DNA from: Rhizodiscina lignyota
Taxonomy: Eukaryota > Ascomycota > Dothideomycetes > Aulographales > Rhizodiscinaceae
Assembly (NCBI GenBank): GCA_010015805.1
Contig: ML978124.1
Coordinates: 1,054,001-1,118,000, forward strand
Length of the DNA stretch: 64,000 nt
Direction: 5' to 3'
How positions within the stretch are numbered: position 1 is the first letter of the stretch; each line of letters begins with the position of its first letter. Under the pieces are notes generated by a model. It did not search any database. It was not told the DNA's origin and worked only from the letters and a program-made list of their open reading frames with translations. Below, piece after piece: positions 11,281 through 21,582 of this stretch. A program made the position numbers and the translations under genes.

Positions 11281-12921
11281 ATGAACTCCCTCGGAATCCT
11301 AACTACAATTGGATCGAATACGCCACCACCAAGTCCGCCCAGGAGCAGATCAGGTAGCGAAGAGAAGAATCAATCGCAAGAGGGCCAAACAGAGCACGGC
11401 GATGATCCTACAGTGAAATTGGAAGAGAAGGAAGATAAAGCCTCCGCCGACGGCGATGCGCCGGGGACTGGAGGCTGGTCAGAAGAGATGGATGAGAAGA
11501 CACCTCTACTACCAAGCACCGGTCCAGAGCCTTACACCGCCCTAAAGACTGGAAACAGTTGGATGGTGGTACCAAATCGGATTGCAAGCGCCGTCGTTTC
11601 CTCGCTTCGAGTTGTCATAACGACCTTTACTGCGCCCGTACGATACGTTATCGCTTGCTTCTACGACGAGGAAGGAAACTTCTCTGCATTCATGCCGATA
11701 TACAATATGGGAAAGACGACGTCTCGACGGAAGCGAAAGTCACCGGAACTGGCGATTGCCACATCCTCGGAAGATGAAACAGATGGCGACAACAGGGAAA
11801 AGCTTGGACACAGTGGAAGTCGCAAATACTCACGTCGCCTTTCGTCTGGAAGCTCCAGCTCTACAGCTGTGCAGACAGACTCAGAGTTTGACAGCAAGAC
11901 CAAAGATAGTGTCTCAAAGCACACGAGGTCAAAGTCTGCAACTTCGACTGGAGACGAGATATCTCCCGCACGTCGCTCCATTCGTATTAAGCTCTATAAT
12001 GAGGACGCGCTGAAGCAACGAAGAAACCGGAATGCAAACACAGGCTCGAAAAGCGGCAGCCTCGATCCTTCTTCTGCTCTGGAAGTTGCTGCTGCGTCAT
12101 TGAAATCGCCATCCAGTACTGCAACAGCGGCAAAAATGACTCGATATCCAAGAACTCCCGCACCTCCGCGACCTCTCATACCCAAGAGGCAGCCCTCGTA
12201 CACTAACACAGTCCCTTTCCAAGGACCCACTTCCCAGAAGACTTTGGTCATTGATCTCGACGAAACACTGATACACAGCCACTCCAAAGGAGGGAGGTAC
12301 ACCACTGGTCACATGGTCGAAGTAAAGATGCAAAATGCGATTGGCACGGCAGGGGTTACAATTGCACCGCAGGTTCCGATTCTCTATTATGTCCATAAAC
12401 GGCCGTTCTGCGATGAGTTTCTACGAAAGGTGGGACAGGTCATTAGTGCAAGTTCGCTGTGACACTATCTGACAACAGGTACAGGTATCGAAATGGTATA
12501 ATCTGATTGTCTTCACTGCTTCCGTTCAAGAATACGCCGATCCAGTCATAGACTGGCTGGAGATGGAACGCAAGTATTTCTCAGGCCGGTATTACAGGCA
12601 ACACTGTACACAGCGAAACGGCGCGTACATCAAGGATCTCAGCCAGGTCGAACCTGATCTGAGCAAGGTTATTATCATTGACAATTCTCCTGTGAGCTAC
12701 ATTTTTCACGAAGGTAAGCTGTCCTTCTGCTATTACTGCTGATCGAGTAGAGTTGTTAACAGACAGCACGAACAGATAACGCTATACCTATAGAAGGATG
12801 GATAAGTGATCCGACGGACAACGGACTGTTGCATTTGGTACCATTGCTTGAAGGCCTTCAGTACGCTACCGATGTACGCGCAGTTCTGTCTTTGCGCCTC
12901 GGTCAGCCGCAGGCTGCATAG
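11281..12921 (+). CDS. NEM1: Nem1-like HAD phosphatase of the nuclear envelope/ER (NIF/SCP family)
   Basis: Catalytic subunit of the Nem1-Spo7 phosphatase, which dephosphorylates lipin (Pah1) and so controls phospholipid versus triglyceride synthesis. Exons 11281-12429, 12485-12713 and 12776-12921 give 507 aa. A Ser-rich, charged N-terminus contains a hydrophobic stretch near residues 95-125, expected to anchor it in the membrane. The catalytic domain begins near residue 320 with the HAD motif VIDLDETLIHSH, followed by KRPFCDEFLRK, YNLIVFTASVQEYADPV, YYRQHC and IIIDNSPVSYIFHE. The start is the first ATG in frame. Two tandem acceptors six bases apart precede exon 2 (see findings). It is divergent from GCD7. 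Confidence 0.92.
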
Positions 12922-14354
12922 ATAGCGAGCATCGGTTTTCAGAGAGTTCCCGGGCGTCTTAGGAGGGATTTATGGGGGAGGCGTATACCAAGATATACCT
13001 ACGTGCGTACCAATCGAGCACACCAATTTCCATTTCTGCTTTCAGACCTGAGTACACCCGTTTTAAACTGAAGCAATTAGTAAGTAATCCTGAGCTGTGG
13101 CACAGCAGCCCTGCGCACTCCCACATCAAACTGAACAGCCCTGAACTCGTCTGAGCCCCTATTACTCACGCCTGATACGGCAGAAGGAATTACCAACAGC
13201 TGATCTGAGTATATGAGAAACTGGGGCAAGACAGTTCACGTCAACGCTGTTCACAAGCAAGTGACACCTGATGAACTTATTGCCCAGATACTGGATGAGG
13301 AATCCGGAAGAGAGTTTGCAGAAATGTTCTCATATTCGTCTGATCCGGGGTACGACGGGAGAATGGAGCTGCTCATTGCGAAAGATTTCGACAGGTATGG
13401 TTTCGCATATCATATTACAATACAGAGTAGTAGCCCACTGCCAGTTAAGGCTGGTATTTATTATCCCATGACAGGCTTAGAAGACTGGAGTACGATTTCG
13501 GTTAGGGATGATTGAATATGGGCCACAGTGTGGTTCCGCTTCACAACATCGCAATTTCATTGATTCTACAGTGGTTCCTGGTGAAATCCAGACGACTCTC
13601 AACCATAATATATCAGATCCTAGTTACATATTCTATGTGACGAGTACAACATGGAAACGCTTGTCGGAAACGCTTCAAGCAGATTCCGCTTCCAATCCCA
13701 TCTAGCACGAGCTCAAATCTAAGTGATTGAATAACAAATAGCCGCGAAAAGTCTCATCACACTTCGGCTGGGAAAATTCAATCATGCTATCTCGGCGCCG
13801 GTAGATATGTCTTCCATTAAAATGTTTCCGGAATCATTGTCTCCCGATTCACCAAGAGGGCTCGCCAACATAAGATCTTCCCCCCGGCGGCCGCGCCACC
13901 GCACATGCATACTTTAGCCCTACGGAGTACAAGGGCCTTACCGGCCACTCTGACATCTACAGGCTCTATCATGGGCAAGCACGTACCCCAATATATGGTT
14001 TATTCGAGAGAAATATCCTTGCCTTGAGCGGACACGACTACGGCCCGTTATCAATTCACCGGAAGACCCCACATAATGCCATAGACATGTCCAAAAACAC
14101 CAAATATGCCTACCACATTTCAGCTCTGACTGGCTTAATAAAAGCCCGAGTAAAGGAGATATTGCTTCATTCGGCCTTTTTCCACTTGTGATGATGGCAG
14201 CGTAGATCTCGAACTCGTCAGCTCCCTCGTTTACTTGAGCGAATTTCAACCCGAGTCCAAGGGAGTTGGAGAACTCGACTACAAATACCTTCCTTATAGA
14301 CATGCTACGCAACAAGCAGCGTGTCTGACTTGTCAAAGAGTTAAAGCTCTCACA
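12922..14354. other. Spacer between NEM1 and the GMC oxidoreductase gene, holding one orphan ORF
   Basis: Contains NEM1's 3' flank, the orphan ORF at 13213-13515 and the GMC gene's promoter. Outside the orphan ORF no coding pattern was seen. The stretch is AT-richer than the housekeeping part of the window. Confidence 0.45.
13213..13515 (+). CDS. Orphan ORF, hypothetical protein, structure uncertain
   Basis: An open frame of 100 codons from the ATG at 13213 (MRNWGKTVHVNAVHKQVTPD) to a TGA at 13515. It has balanced, protein-like composition with acidic helices (ELIAQILDEESGREFAEMF) and a region that reads as beta-strand-rich (RYGFAYHITIQSSSPLPVKA). No cysteines, signal peptide or known motif is seen. 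A second frame, 13508-13705, also looks protein-like (STVVPGEIQTTLNHNISDPS), so the gene may continue through an intron I could not place, or the pair may be a decayed gene. I do not recognise a family. Confidence 0.4.
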   Translation: MRNWGKTVHVNAVHKQVTPDELIAQILDEESGREFAEMFSYSSDPGYDGRMELLIAKDFDRYGFAYHITIQSSSPLPVKAGIYYPMTGLEDWSTISVRDD

Positions 14355-16568
14355 ATGGCGTATTCATCGCCGTATCTCTACTTCGTAATTCTCTATGTGT
14401 TAGTTTATTATGTCAATGCTTTCAACCTCTACACGTCTCCTGCAGACGTCGGAAATAAGTCATACGATTTTGTCATAGTTGGTGGCGGTACTGCTGTTCG
14501 TGGGACCTCTTTCTCGTCATTGATCAAATTGAATGATAGCGGTAGGGATGCGTTCTTGCAGCAAGGCTCACCGAGGATCCGGGAGTTCGAGTTCTAGTCG
14601 TCGAGGCTGGTGGAGAGTAAGTCACCACTATTGATATGCAGCCCAATCGTAAGGGATGAGCTTCTCAGCTTTTCACAGTAACCATGATCCCGATGCTCTA
14701 AACACCACCATCCCGTTCCTCGCGCCGACACTTGCGAATTCCGCCGTGACTTGGAACTTCACCACAACACCCCAGCAAGAGCTTCAGAATAGATCGGTTG
14801 CGTTTGAGCGAGGCCATGTTCTAGGCGGGAGTAGCTCCGTCAGTAAGTGCCAGGATGGTATCGATCGAATGCTCGAAGTCATTGACCGTTCTTGTCTCCA
14901 GATGTTTTGGCCTATCAAAGAGGCTCCGATGAAGTTTATGATCGTTGGGCAAGAGTGGTAGAGGATGACGGCTGGGCCTGGAAAAATGTGAGAAGATATT
15001 ATCTCCGGGTATGCTGCTGTCGACTTCAATGTCTACTCCGCAAGCTGACAAGTTTACTCAGAATTCCAGAATTGTTCCTCCGGCGGATGGTCATAGTATT
15101 ACGGGCCAATTCATTCCATCTGCTCATGGAAATGGCCCTGTACAAGTCAGCTTTGATAACCGCCATGATGTATCGAACGATTTTGTGTTGGGCGCAGCAA
15201 AAATGGCGACTGATACGCATAAATTCAGACTGGATCTTAACGCAGGGAATTTCACGGGAACTAGTAAATAATCCCGATTCGTGCGTGCCATTTATTCTGA
15301 ATAATGATTTGGTAGGCTTTCTTCAGTCATCGATCGGCAGTGGAATTCGGAGCAGCTCCGCGACGGCGTATCTCGATCCCCTCCGCATCGGAAGAGAAAA
15401 CCTGGACGTCTTAATTGGTACTCGAGCTACCAAGCTTATTAGTTCGAAAACCAAAGGCAAATCTCCAAGTATCGAGGGAGTAGAGCTGGGTCAAACAAAG
15501 GGCAGTGCTTGCGTATCGGTAATGACGAAGAAAGAGGTCATTCTCTCCGCTGGCGTCATCGGAACTCCAATGATTCTCCAACTGTCAGGTATTGGACCAG
15601 CGGCCCAGCTCAAGCAACTCGGTATATCCACTCTTGTTGACATCCCTGATGTCGGAAGCAATCTCATGGACCAGCCATTCGCCGCACTGTACTGGTTTGT
15701 CAATTCCAGTCAGACGTGGGATGAATATCTCCGAAATACCACAATTGAAGCCGAGGACTTGGAAGAGTGGAAGACGAAGCACCAGGGCCTGCTTGCGGGT
15801 GCTTCCGCAGGCTCTGTTTCATACGTTAGGCTACCATCCAATGCCTCCATTTTCAAAACTGTACCTGACCCGTCTGCTGGTCTGGAATCAGCCCATGTGG
15901 AAATGCTGTATACGAACGGCTTTTCGCGATTAGGGTTAATCCCATTCCCGGATAAAGGAAACTTCATGACTGTCGAACATGTTGTTGTTAGCCCTACATC
16001 TCGTGAGTGTTTCTGCTTTACTCTCTGACGGGCAGGTATATAGAGCTAAAGTTTCTCCATGCAGGTGGTAGCGTGAGACTGAACTCGTCGGACCCTTTCG
16101 CCGCTCCGATCATCGACCCCAACTACTTGTCCAGCGAATTCGACAGGTTTGCCATGATGGCTGGGATACGGAGTACATTCGATTTTCTTAAGCTACCCGC
16201 ATTCAAAGGATTCATCGGAGAACCACTGGTCGACCTGCAGCTCGATTCCGGATCCGATGCAACGTTGCTGGGATACATCCGGAACAACACCGTGACAGTA
16301 AATCATGGCTGTGGAACAGCGCGAATGTCACCGGTTGGAGCAGACTGGGGAGTCTTAGATCCTAATCTGAAAGTGAAGAAGGTTAATGGATTGAGGGTTG
16401 TTGATGCCTCATCAATTGTAAGGATCCACTCATCATTACACTGAACGGTTCCCATTTGCTGACTTGATGTTGTAGGTCCTGATCCCAGAGACTCACATTC
16501 AAGCCCCAACTTATATCATTGCCGAGAAAGCTGCCGATATGATTAAAAGCGATTACAGGTTGAGGTAA
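14355..16568 (+). CDS. Secreted GMC-family flavin oxidoreductase (aryl-alcohol oxidase/glucose dehydrogenase-like)
   Basis: FAD-dependent alcohol or sugar oxidase/dehydrogenase, predicted extracellular. Eight exons fit in phase: 14355-14495, 14546-14616, 14679-14842, 14902-15008, 15062-15263, 15316-16002, 16065-16417, 16476-16568, giving 605 aa, the usual family size. A signal peptide (hydrophobic to about residue 23, VYYVNAFNLY) precedes the FAD-binding motif YDFVIVGGGTAGCVLAARL. GMC signature 1 is RGHVLGGSSSVNVLAYQRG; signature 2 lies in VILSAGVIGTPMILQLSGIG. The catalytic His is in TVNHGCGTARM and the second active-site His in ETHIQAPTYIIAEKAADMI. Seven short introns contrast with the 0-2 of many neighbours. 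Substrate cannot be assigned from sequence alone; lignocellulose-linked H2O2 production is a family possibility. Confidence 0.9.
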
Positions 16569-17046
16569 AATATGCATTGGGAACGAAGCTCCTTTTGAGA
16601 GATGTCCTTAATAGAGTGAGAACTGATACTCAGCATGGATTGTTATGTTAGAACATTAAGGAAGATAGATCTAAAGTGAGCTTATTTACTATCTCTCCTG
16701 ACAGTCCATGCCCATTAGCGTGACCCTTGGAGACACGTTGTTTGATAGCTGGCGTCTATTTTGGATGGGTTTGCAACATAAGCAATGCGGCTGATATAGT
16801 CAACTGCAAAAGACTGAACGGAAAGACCAGGGCCAGCTATTGCTGGCGGAGTCAGTCTCGTACTACGGCCGTAGAAGCGCATCTACCAGATCGGGAGTAT
16901 GCAAGAGGTGGGGAGGGTGGGTCGCGCGAGTATTTTTGGACGAAGGTAATATCGAGATGTGACATTAGGAGCGATTAATGTCTAATATGGTTCCACAAAT
17001 AGGTACTGGTACTTTTGATGCTGAGCGGATGAGAGAGCCAGGAATG
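16569..17046. other. Convergent spacer between GMC and aquaporin genes
   Basis: 478 bp between two stop codons of convergent genes; it should contain both 3' UTRs. No coding ORF is supported. Confidence 0.5.
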
Positions 17047-18305
17047 CTACGGAGACGTTTTCTCCCACGGCGGACAAAACGCGTAAAAGAATCCATGCAC
17101 CATGCCTGCGGCAATATCCGCGATCCTACAAATACTATTGTCAGCGGAGTTTCCCATGGCCAGTTCCAATCACCTGTCTTTGGGTTGAGGGAGCACCGCA
17201 GCGGAGATGTACGGAAAAGGACAACTCACCAATGGATCCAATGGTACCCCGGAAACCTGCTCCCCACAAATGTACCAAAACACCTCGCAGGATTCATACT
17301 CGCGCCTCCAAGCCCATACCGCGTAAAGCCCGAGCCAAAGCTCAGTACTGAGAGAGAAAAGCCGACCAAAAAAGGCGCCAGCGTTGGTCCAACTGTCTGC
17401 CTCTGTCGCGGATCCAAACCGACGCCAAAAGCGAAGAAGAGCAATGTCGTGCAGAAAACGAACTCTAAAACAAAGGCATCACCGACTGGCACTACGTCGG
17501 TGAACAGCCAGCACCCGCCGACCTTGAAGTCTCGACTCCCTAAGCTCGCGCGGATGAGTAGGCCGGCGAGCGCAGCGCCGATGACCTGGGAGGCGAGGTA
17601 GAGCACCAAGCGTGGTAAGGAGCACAGGCGCGCGAAGAAGGTCGCTATGGTGATTGCAGGGTTGAGATGAGCGCCGGTTACCGCGCCGAAGCCGAAGGTG
17701 AAGAGGGTCAGGACCATGAAGTTGATGAGGCCGCCGACTAGCGGCCCGATGAAGGCAGCGTTATCGAAGGGGCCTAGTTGGGCGGTCGGTTGCGCGGGGA
17801 TGACGTTGGGAGAGGCATTGGCCCAGATGGTGATGTAGACGACCATGAGGGTACCTAGAGTATAGTTAACTTCAATGATGAAGGAGATTGGAAGCTGTAA
17901 GGTGCGTAGGACTGGTATTGTATGGAATATCAGGACTTCTACTTCGTAAAGAAACTGAATCATACCCATTCCTTCCATCACAGCAGCTTTCCAGAGCCCA
18001 GGGTACTTGAATGGCCTCAAGTCGAATTGCTCCTTCAAGCTCATCCATGGCGCTGCATCTGGACAATCCTTCAGGATGTCCGCGTTTTGAGGATCATTGC
18101 GATCGATCACAGCAGTCCCGTTGCCTCCCAAACGGCCAGCAAAAGCAGAGACACTACTCCGGTACGCGGTCGACGGATGTTGCTCGAAGCGGCCAATTGC
18201 CGCAAGGTCGCCTCTGCTCTGGTCGTTGATGTCCTTCTCGATGTCGTGATGCGGCTGCGCTGTCTGGGCCATCTCGACGTCGGACGTCACGCTCTCTTCC
18301 GACAT
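17047..18305 (-). CDS. Aquaporin / MIP-family membrane channel
   Basis: Water or small-solute channel of the major intrinsic protein family. Exons 18305-17230 and 17125-17047 (104-nt intron) give 384 aa. Both NPA boxes are present: the first in GAVTGAHLNPAIT, the second in GGASMNPARCFG with the conserved Arg. About six hydrophobic segments follow residue ~120. The C-terminal exon adds the last helix and ends FCPPWEKTSP. The roughly 110-residue hydrophilic N-terminus is long for an aquaporin and may be regulatory. The frame is open up to 18395; I chose the ATG at 18305 (MSEESVTSD). There is no Asp after the second NPA box (NPAR, not NPARD), which argues against a classic Fps1-type aquaglyceroporin, but selectivity is not settled. 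Confidence 0.9.
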
Positions 18306-18995
18306 TAGGCAAGCAAGCTGCAGGATGTGAAGTTGAACGGTAACGAAATCAGCTTGCGAGATGAGACGATGGCGCGTCTCGTTCACGGGCCGCAAGCAGG
18401 GGACGCGGATGCAGCTCGAGCAGACGCCATGTTCACGCCAACGAACCTACCGTCTGGAGAAGGAAGTGGATAAGACACAGTGCTGGGACAATGCGAGGCT
18501 TTCGGCATCGCGAGCGCGCGGACCAAGGGCGTCACGGTGGAGCTCAGGGAAGCTTTGGTAAGGGCCGTAGGCTTCTTTGTAAGCGGCTTTGTGCGCATAG
18601 ACGGCGGAACTTGGAGCAGGATGGGACGATGGCCGACTTCAGGTGCTTATTCATCTTATTCATCGACTGTCAGTTGCAGCGAGGTTATGAATAACGCGCA
18701 TTCTGGTTGGGATGCTTCTTTAGCAAGCTTCCATCTAAACAATCTGGATTCCAAAGGTTGGAGCGCGGAGTGACGATGCCTCGGAGGCGAAGATATGTAG
18801 GACGTGATGTCCGCCACGGTAGGATGATTAAGTGTTTCATTTCTCACATCTGTCAATCCACTCTTCGTTGAAGGCCACTTTTGTGATCCACCCGGTGGTG
18901 CCGAGTCTCCCATTGGCAGATTCAGCCAGAGTCGCTCTCATTCAATTGTTTCCTAATCTCTGTCGTCCTGCAATATCAAATCCAAGGCAGTCAAG
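18306..18995. promoter_or_regulatory. Divergent promoter region of aquaporin and MDR oxidoreductase genes
   Basis: 690 bp between divergent starts. ORFs inside it (for example 18383-18598 minus) show no domain. No clear TATA box was seen. Confidence 0.45.
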
Positions 18996-20052
18996 ATGAA
19001 AGCAGTAGTAGTCACACGTAACTCACCCAGCGAAAAGACCACCATCTCCTACGACGCCGACCATGCCACGCCTTCCCCCGGACCAAACGAACTCCTCATC
19101 CGAGTCGCCGCATCGGCCATCCAACCCTCCGATTTCCTGAACGCCTCAGGGAACTTCCCCAGCACGAGCTTCCCGCGCATTCCGGGTCGCGACTTCGCCG
19201 GCACGGTCGTTGAGCCATCCTCCTCACCGCTTCATGGCAAGCAGGTGTTCGGCACCTCCGGACCAGTGCTGAGCTTCACACGTGACGGCGCACACGCAGA
19301 GTACGTCGTAGTAGACGAGAATGCGGTGGCTGAGGTGCCAAAGGGTGTGGAGCTCAAGCAGGCTGCGGTGATGGGGACGCCGTGGACGACGGCGTGTGTT
19401 GTGTTGTCGAGGGCAGGCGCAAAGGAGGGAGAGACGGTGATGGTGTTCGGGGCTGGAGGTGCGGTAGGGAGTGCAGTGGTGCAGCTAGCTAAGGGGCTAT
19501 TTGGGTGCAAGGTGCTCACCGCTGGAAGGGGAGATAAGTACGACGTTGATACGGTGAAGTATCCGGACTTGACAGTCGCAAAAGAATTGACATCCGGAAA
19601 GGGCCCGGATGTGGTGGTGGATACAACAGGCGATTTGGGGCTCATGGGTCACGGGTTGAAGCAGCTCGCTAAGGGAGGAAGACTAGGTGGTAAGAAATTT
19701 GAATTCATGCTACCTACTAATTTCGCCATATGAATTAAATAAACGCTGACAATTGTCTCTGTGATCAGTCATCACGACAGGCTCTGCCTCAGGCTCGAAA
19801 ACGACGGCCCAAAGTATCGACTTCAAGGATCTCTACCGCCTTGAGCACAGCATCGTCGGCTGCAATAGCGTGGAGCACTCCGCGTCAGAGATGGCTGCCT
19901 GGCTGCAAAAGATGGGTCCGCGCTTCGAGGCAGGCGAGTTGAAGGCGCCAGACGTCTCGCGCTACACAGAAGCGAAGCTTGAAGATGGTGTGAAGGCGTA
20001 CGAAGAGCTGGGAAAGGGGAGCAGGAACAAGTACGTGATCGTCGCAGAATGA
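18996..20052 (+). CDS. Zinc-independent MDR-family oxidoreductase (quinone oxidoreductase-like)
   Basis: NAD(P)H-dependent reductase of the medium-chain dehydrogenase/reductase superfamily. Exons 18996-19689 and 19769-20052 (79-nt intron with a GCTGAC branch site) give 325 aa. The N-terminal GroES-like domain has IQPSDFLNASGNFP and PRIPGRDFAGTV; the nucleotide-binding motif is VMVFGAGGAVGSAVVQLAKG. The catalytic-zinc Cys and His of alcohol dehydrogenases and the structural four-Cys lobe are absent, which points to the quinone reductase branch. The C-terminus (LEDGVKAYEELGKGSRNKYVIV) is typical. It is divergent from the aquaporin gene; no functional link is evident. Confidence 0.9.
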
Positions 20053-21582
20053 TGAGGAAAAAAGAGGATATTAGGAAGCAAATACACTTGTTATTGTGTG
20101 CATACTAAGCAAGCAATTTCTGCTTGTGGACAGCAGTCCCAAAAAAAAAAGAGCCTCGAGGATATCTCGACGAATGCATGATTCCAGAACCTACTTCGTC
20201 CCTCCAGCTTCAACTGCAACCCCATGAAACGACCAACACCGTGAAAAGCCGCGCGTCGGTCCTATCACTCCGAGAATGAAGTCGGTCGAAAGGAGCGCAT
20301 GTGGCGACTGCATCGCGATACATGATCCTTATGCAGACGACATTTGCCACTGCGATGCAACGGAGTTTGTGAAGGGCGCAAGCGGCCTGCAAGCGGCCTC
20401 CGAGCACGGCGCTCGCAAGGTCGGCGTCACTGAGCCCTAGATTCTACTCTCGCGGTGAAGTAATTGGTTTCAGACCCTTTAATGTGGTCGGGGTCGGACA
20501 CCAGGTAGGTTTGGAGACGAGACCCTGATATGCGACAGACAGGACCTCAGGGACCGTCACGAGGCATGGTTCGGAGCCGACGCAACTTCAACAAAGACCC
20601 TGATCGTGCGAATTACTTGCTCAATGTAGGGAATCATGAGTTCCAGCCCTATCTTGGACATTGAAGGATGATGCTCTAAGTCCGGTGTAAGTCGTACGAA
20701 TGATCGCGCGGTGTTGATTGATGCCCGGTGACGCCGACTTCAAATCTGCATTTGCGGAGATCCCCATGTTACGGCCATTTCTCGCAGTTGATGTGAAGCA
20801 AGCTACGGTACCGAAATGGGGGCAAAGCTAGATAGGTTGTATCGTGCGAGAGTTGAATTGAGTTGATTCACAAAGGGCGTCCGCGGAAGTACCCTTGTAC
20901 ACTCACGGCCGAGCCCTGAGCGAGACCCTAACAAGAAGAGAGAAAGCTGAAGTCGAGAATAGCATTGTTGACTAATGTCCTCGTGCTCGCCGATTAGAAG
21001 CGTATACTAGTACAGGAAAGGCCGCAAGGGCATGTCGTATCGTGCATTAAAACCGCTGAAATTTGCCACCGTCTGGACAGAAAGAAAATGGTTGTACATG
21101 ATAGAATTACAAGTGTTGTACACAAATGCGATTATAGTTCCAAAACAGTGCAGGCCACGAGCAAAATACCTATTTTGGCAAACGGTGGAATTATTCAGAA
21201 TTGAAAGAAAACCAGGGAGCATGCGAGAGAGAAATCCAGCCGCTTCGTAACGTCATCATCAAAAATCATTCCGTAATCCTCCGCCGCATGCTGCGCAATA
21301 CACAAGTGCAACGAAAAATTTCCGAGCTTTTCTCTGGTCGTGCAACCTGACCCCAAACGATGCTGCCGAGACCCTGCATTACCAAGACATGAATTCGAAA
21401 GCATAATTGAGAAATTGGGGCTCGACCAGCGATCCGCCGTAAGACACCCAGAGTGTCAGCGCACCGTAGACCGTAACGCCGCGCCGGAGTACGATGCAGT
21501 GCCTAGCGGGCGCCCGTCTACAATGCCCATTCTATAAGCCAGCCCAAGCGAAATTGAATGCGAAAAGGAAAATTGTTGAGTC
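20053..21582. other. Intergenic region between MDR oxidoreductase and Rpn4-like genes
   Basis: 1.5 kb between convergent genes. Short ORFs only, none supported. A run of ten A residues occurs near 20140. The part next to 21582 is AT-richer and probably is the 3' UTR of the zinc-finger gene. Confidence 0.5.

Noticed and set aside
21061-21069. Perfect match to the yeast proteasome element GGTGGCAAA (minus strand)
   Set aside because: It lies about 500 bp downstream of the Rpn4-like stop codon, not in a promoter, and one such 9-mer is expected by chance about once in two windows of this size.
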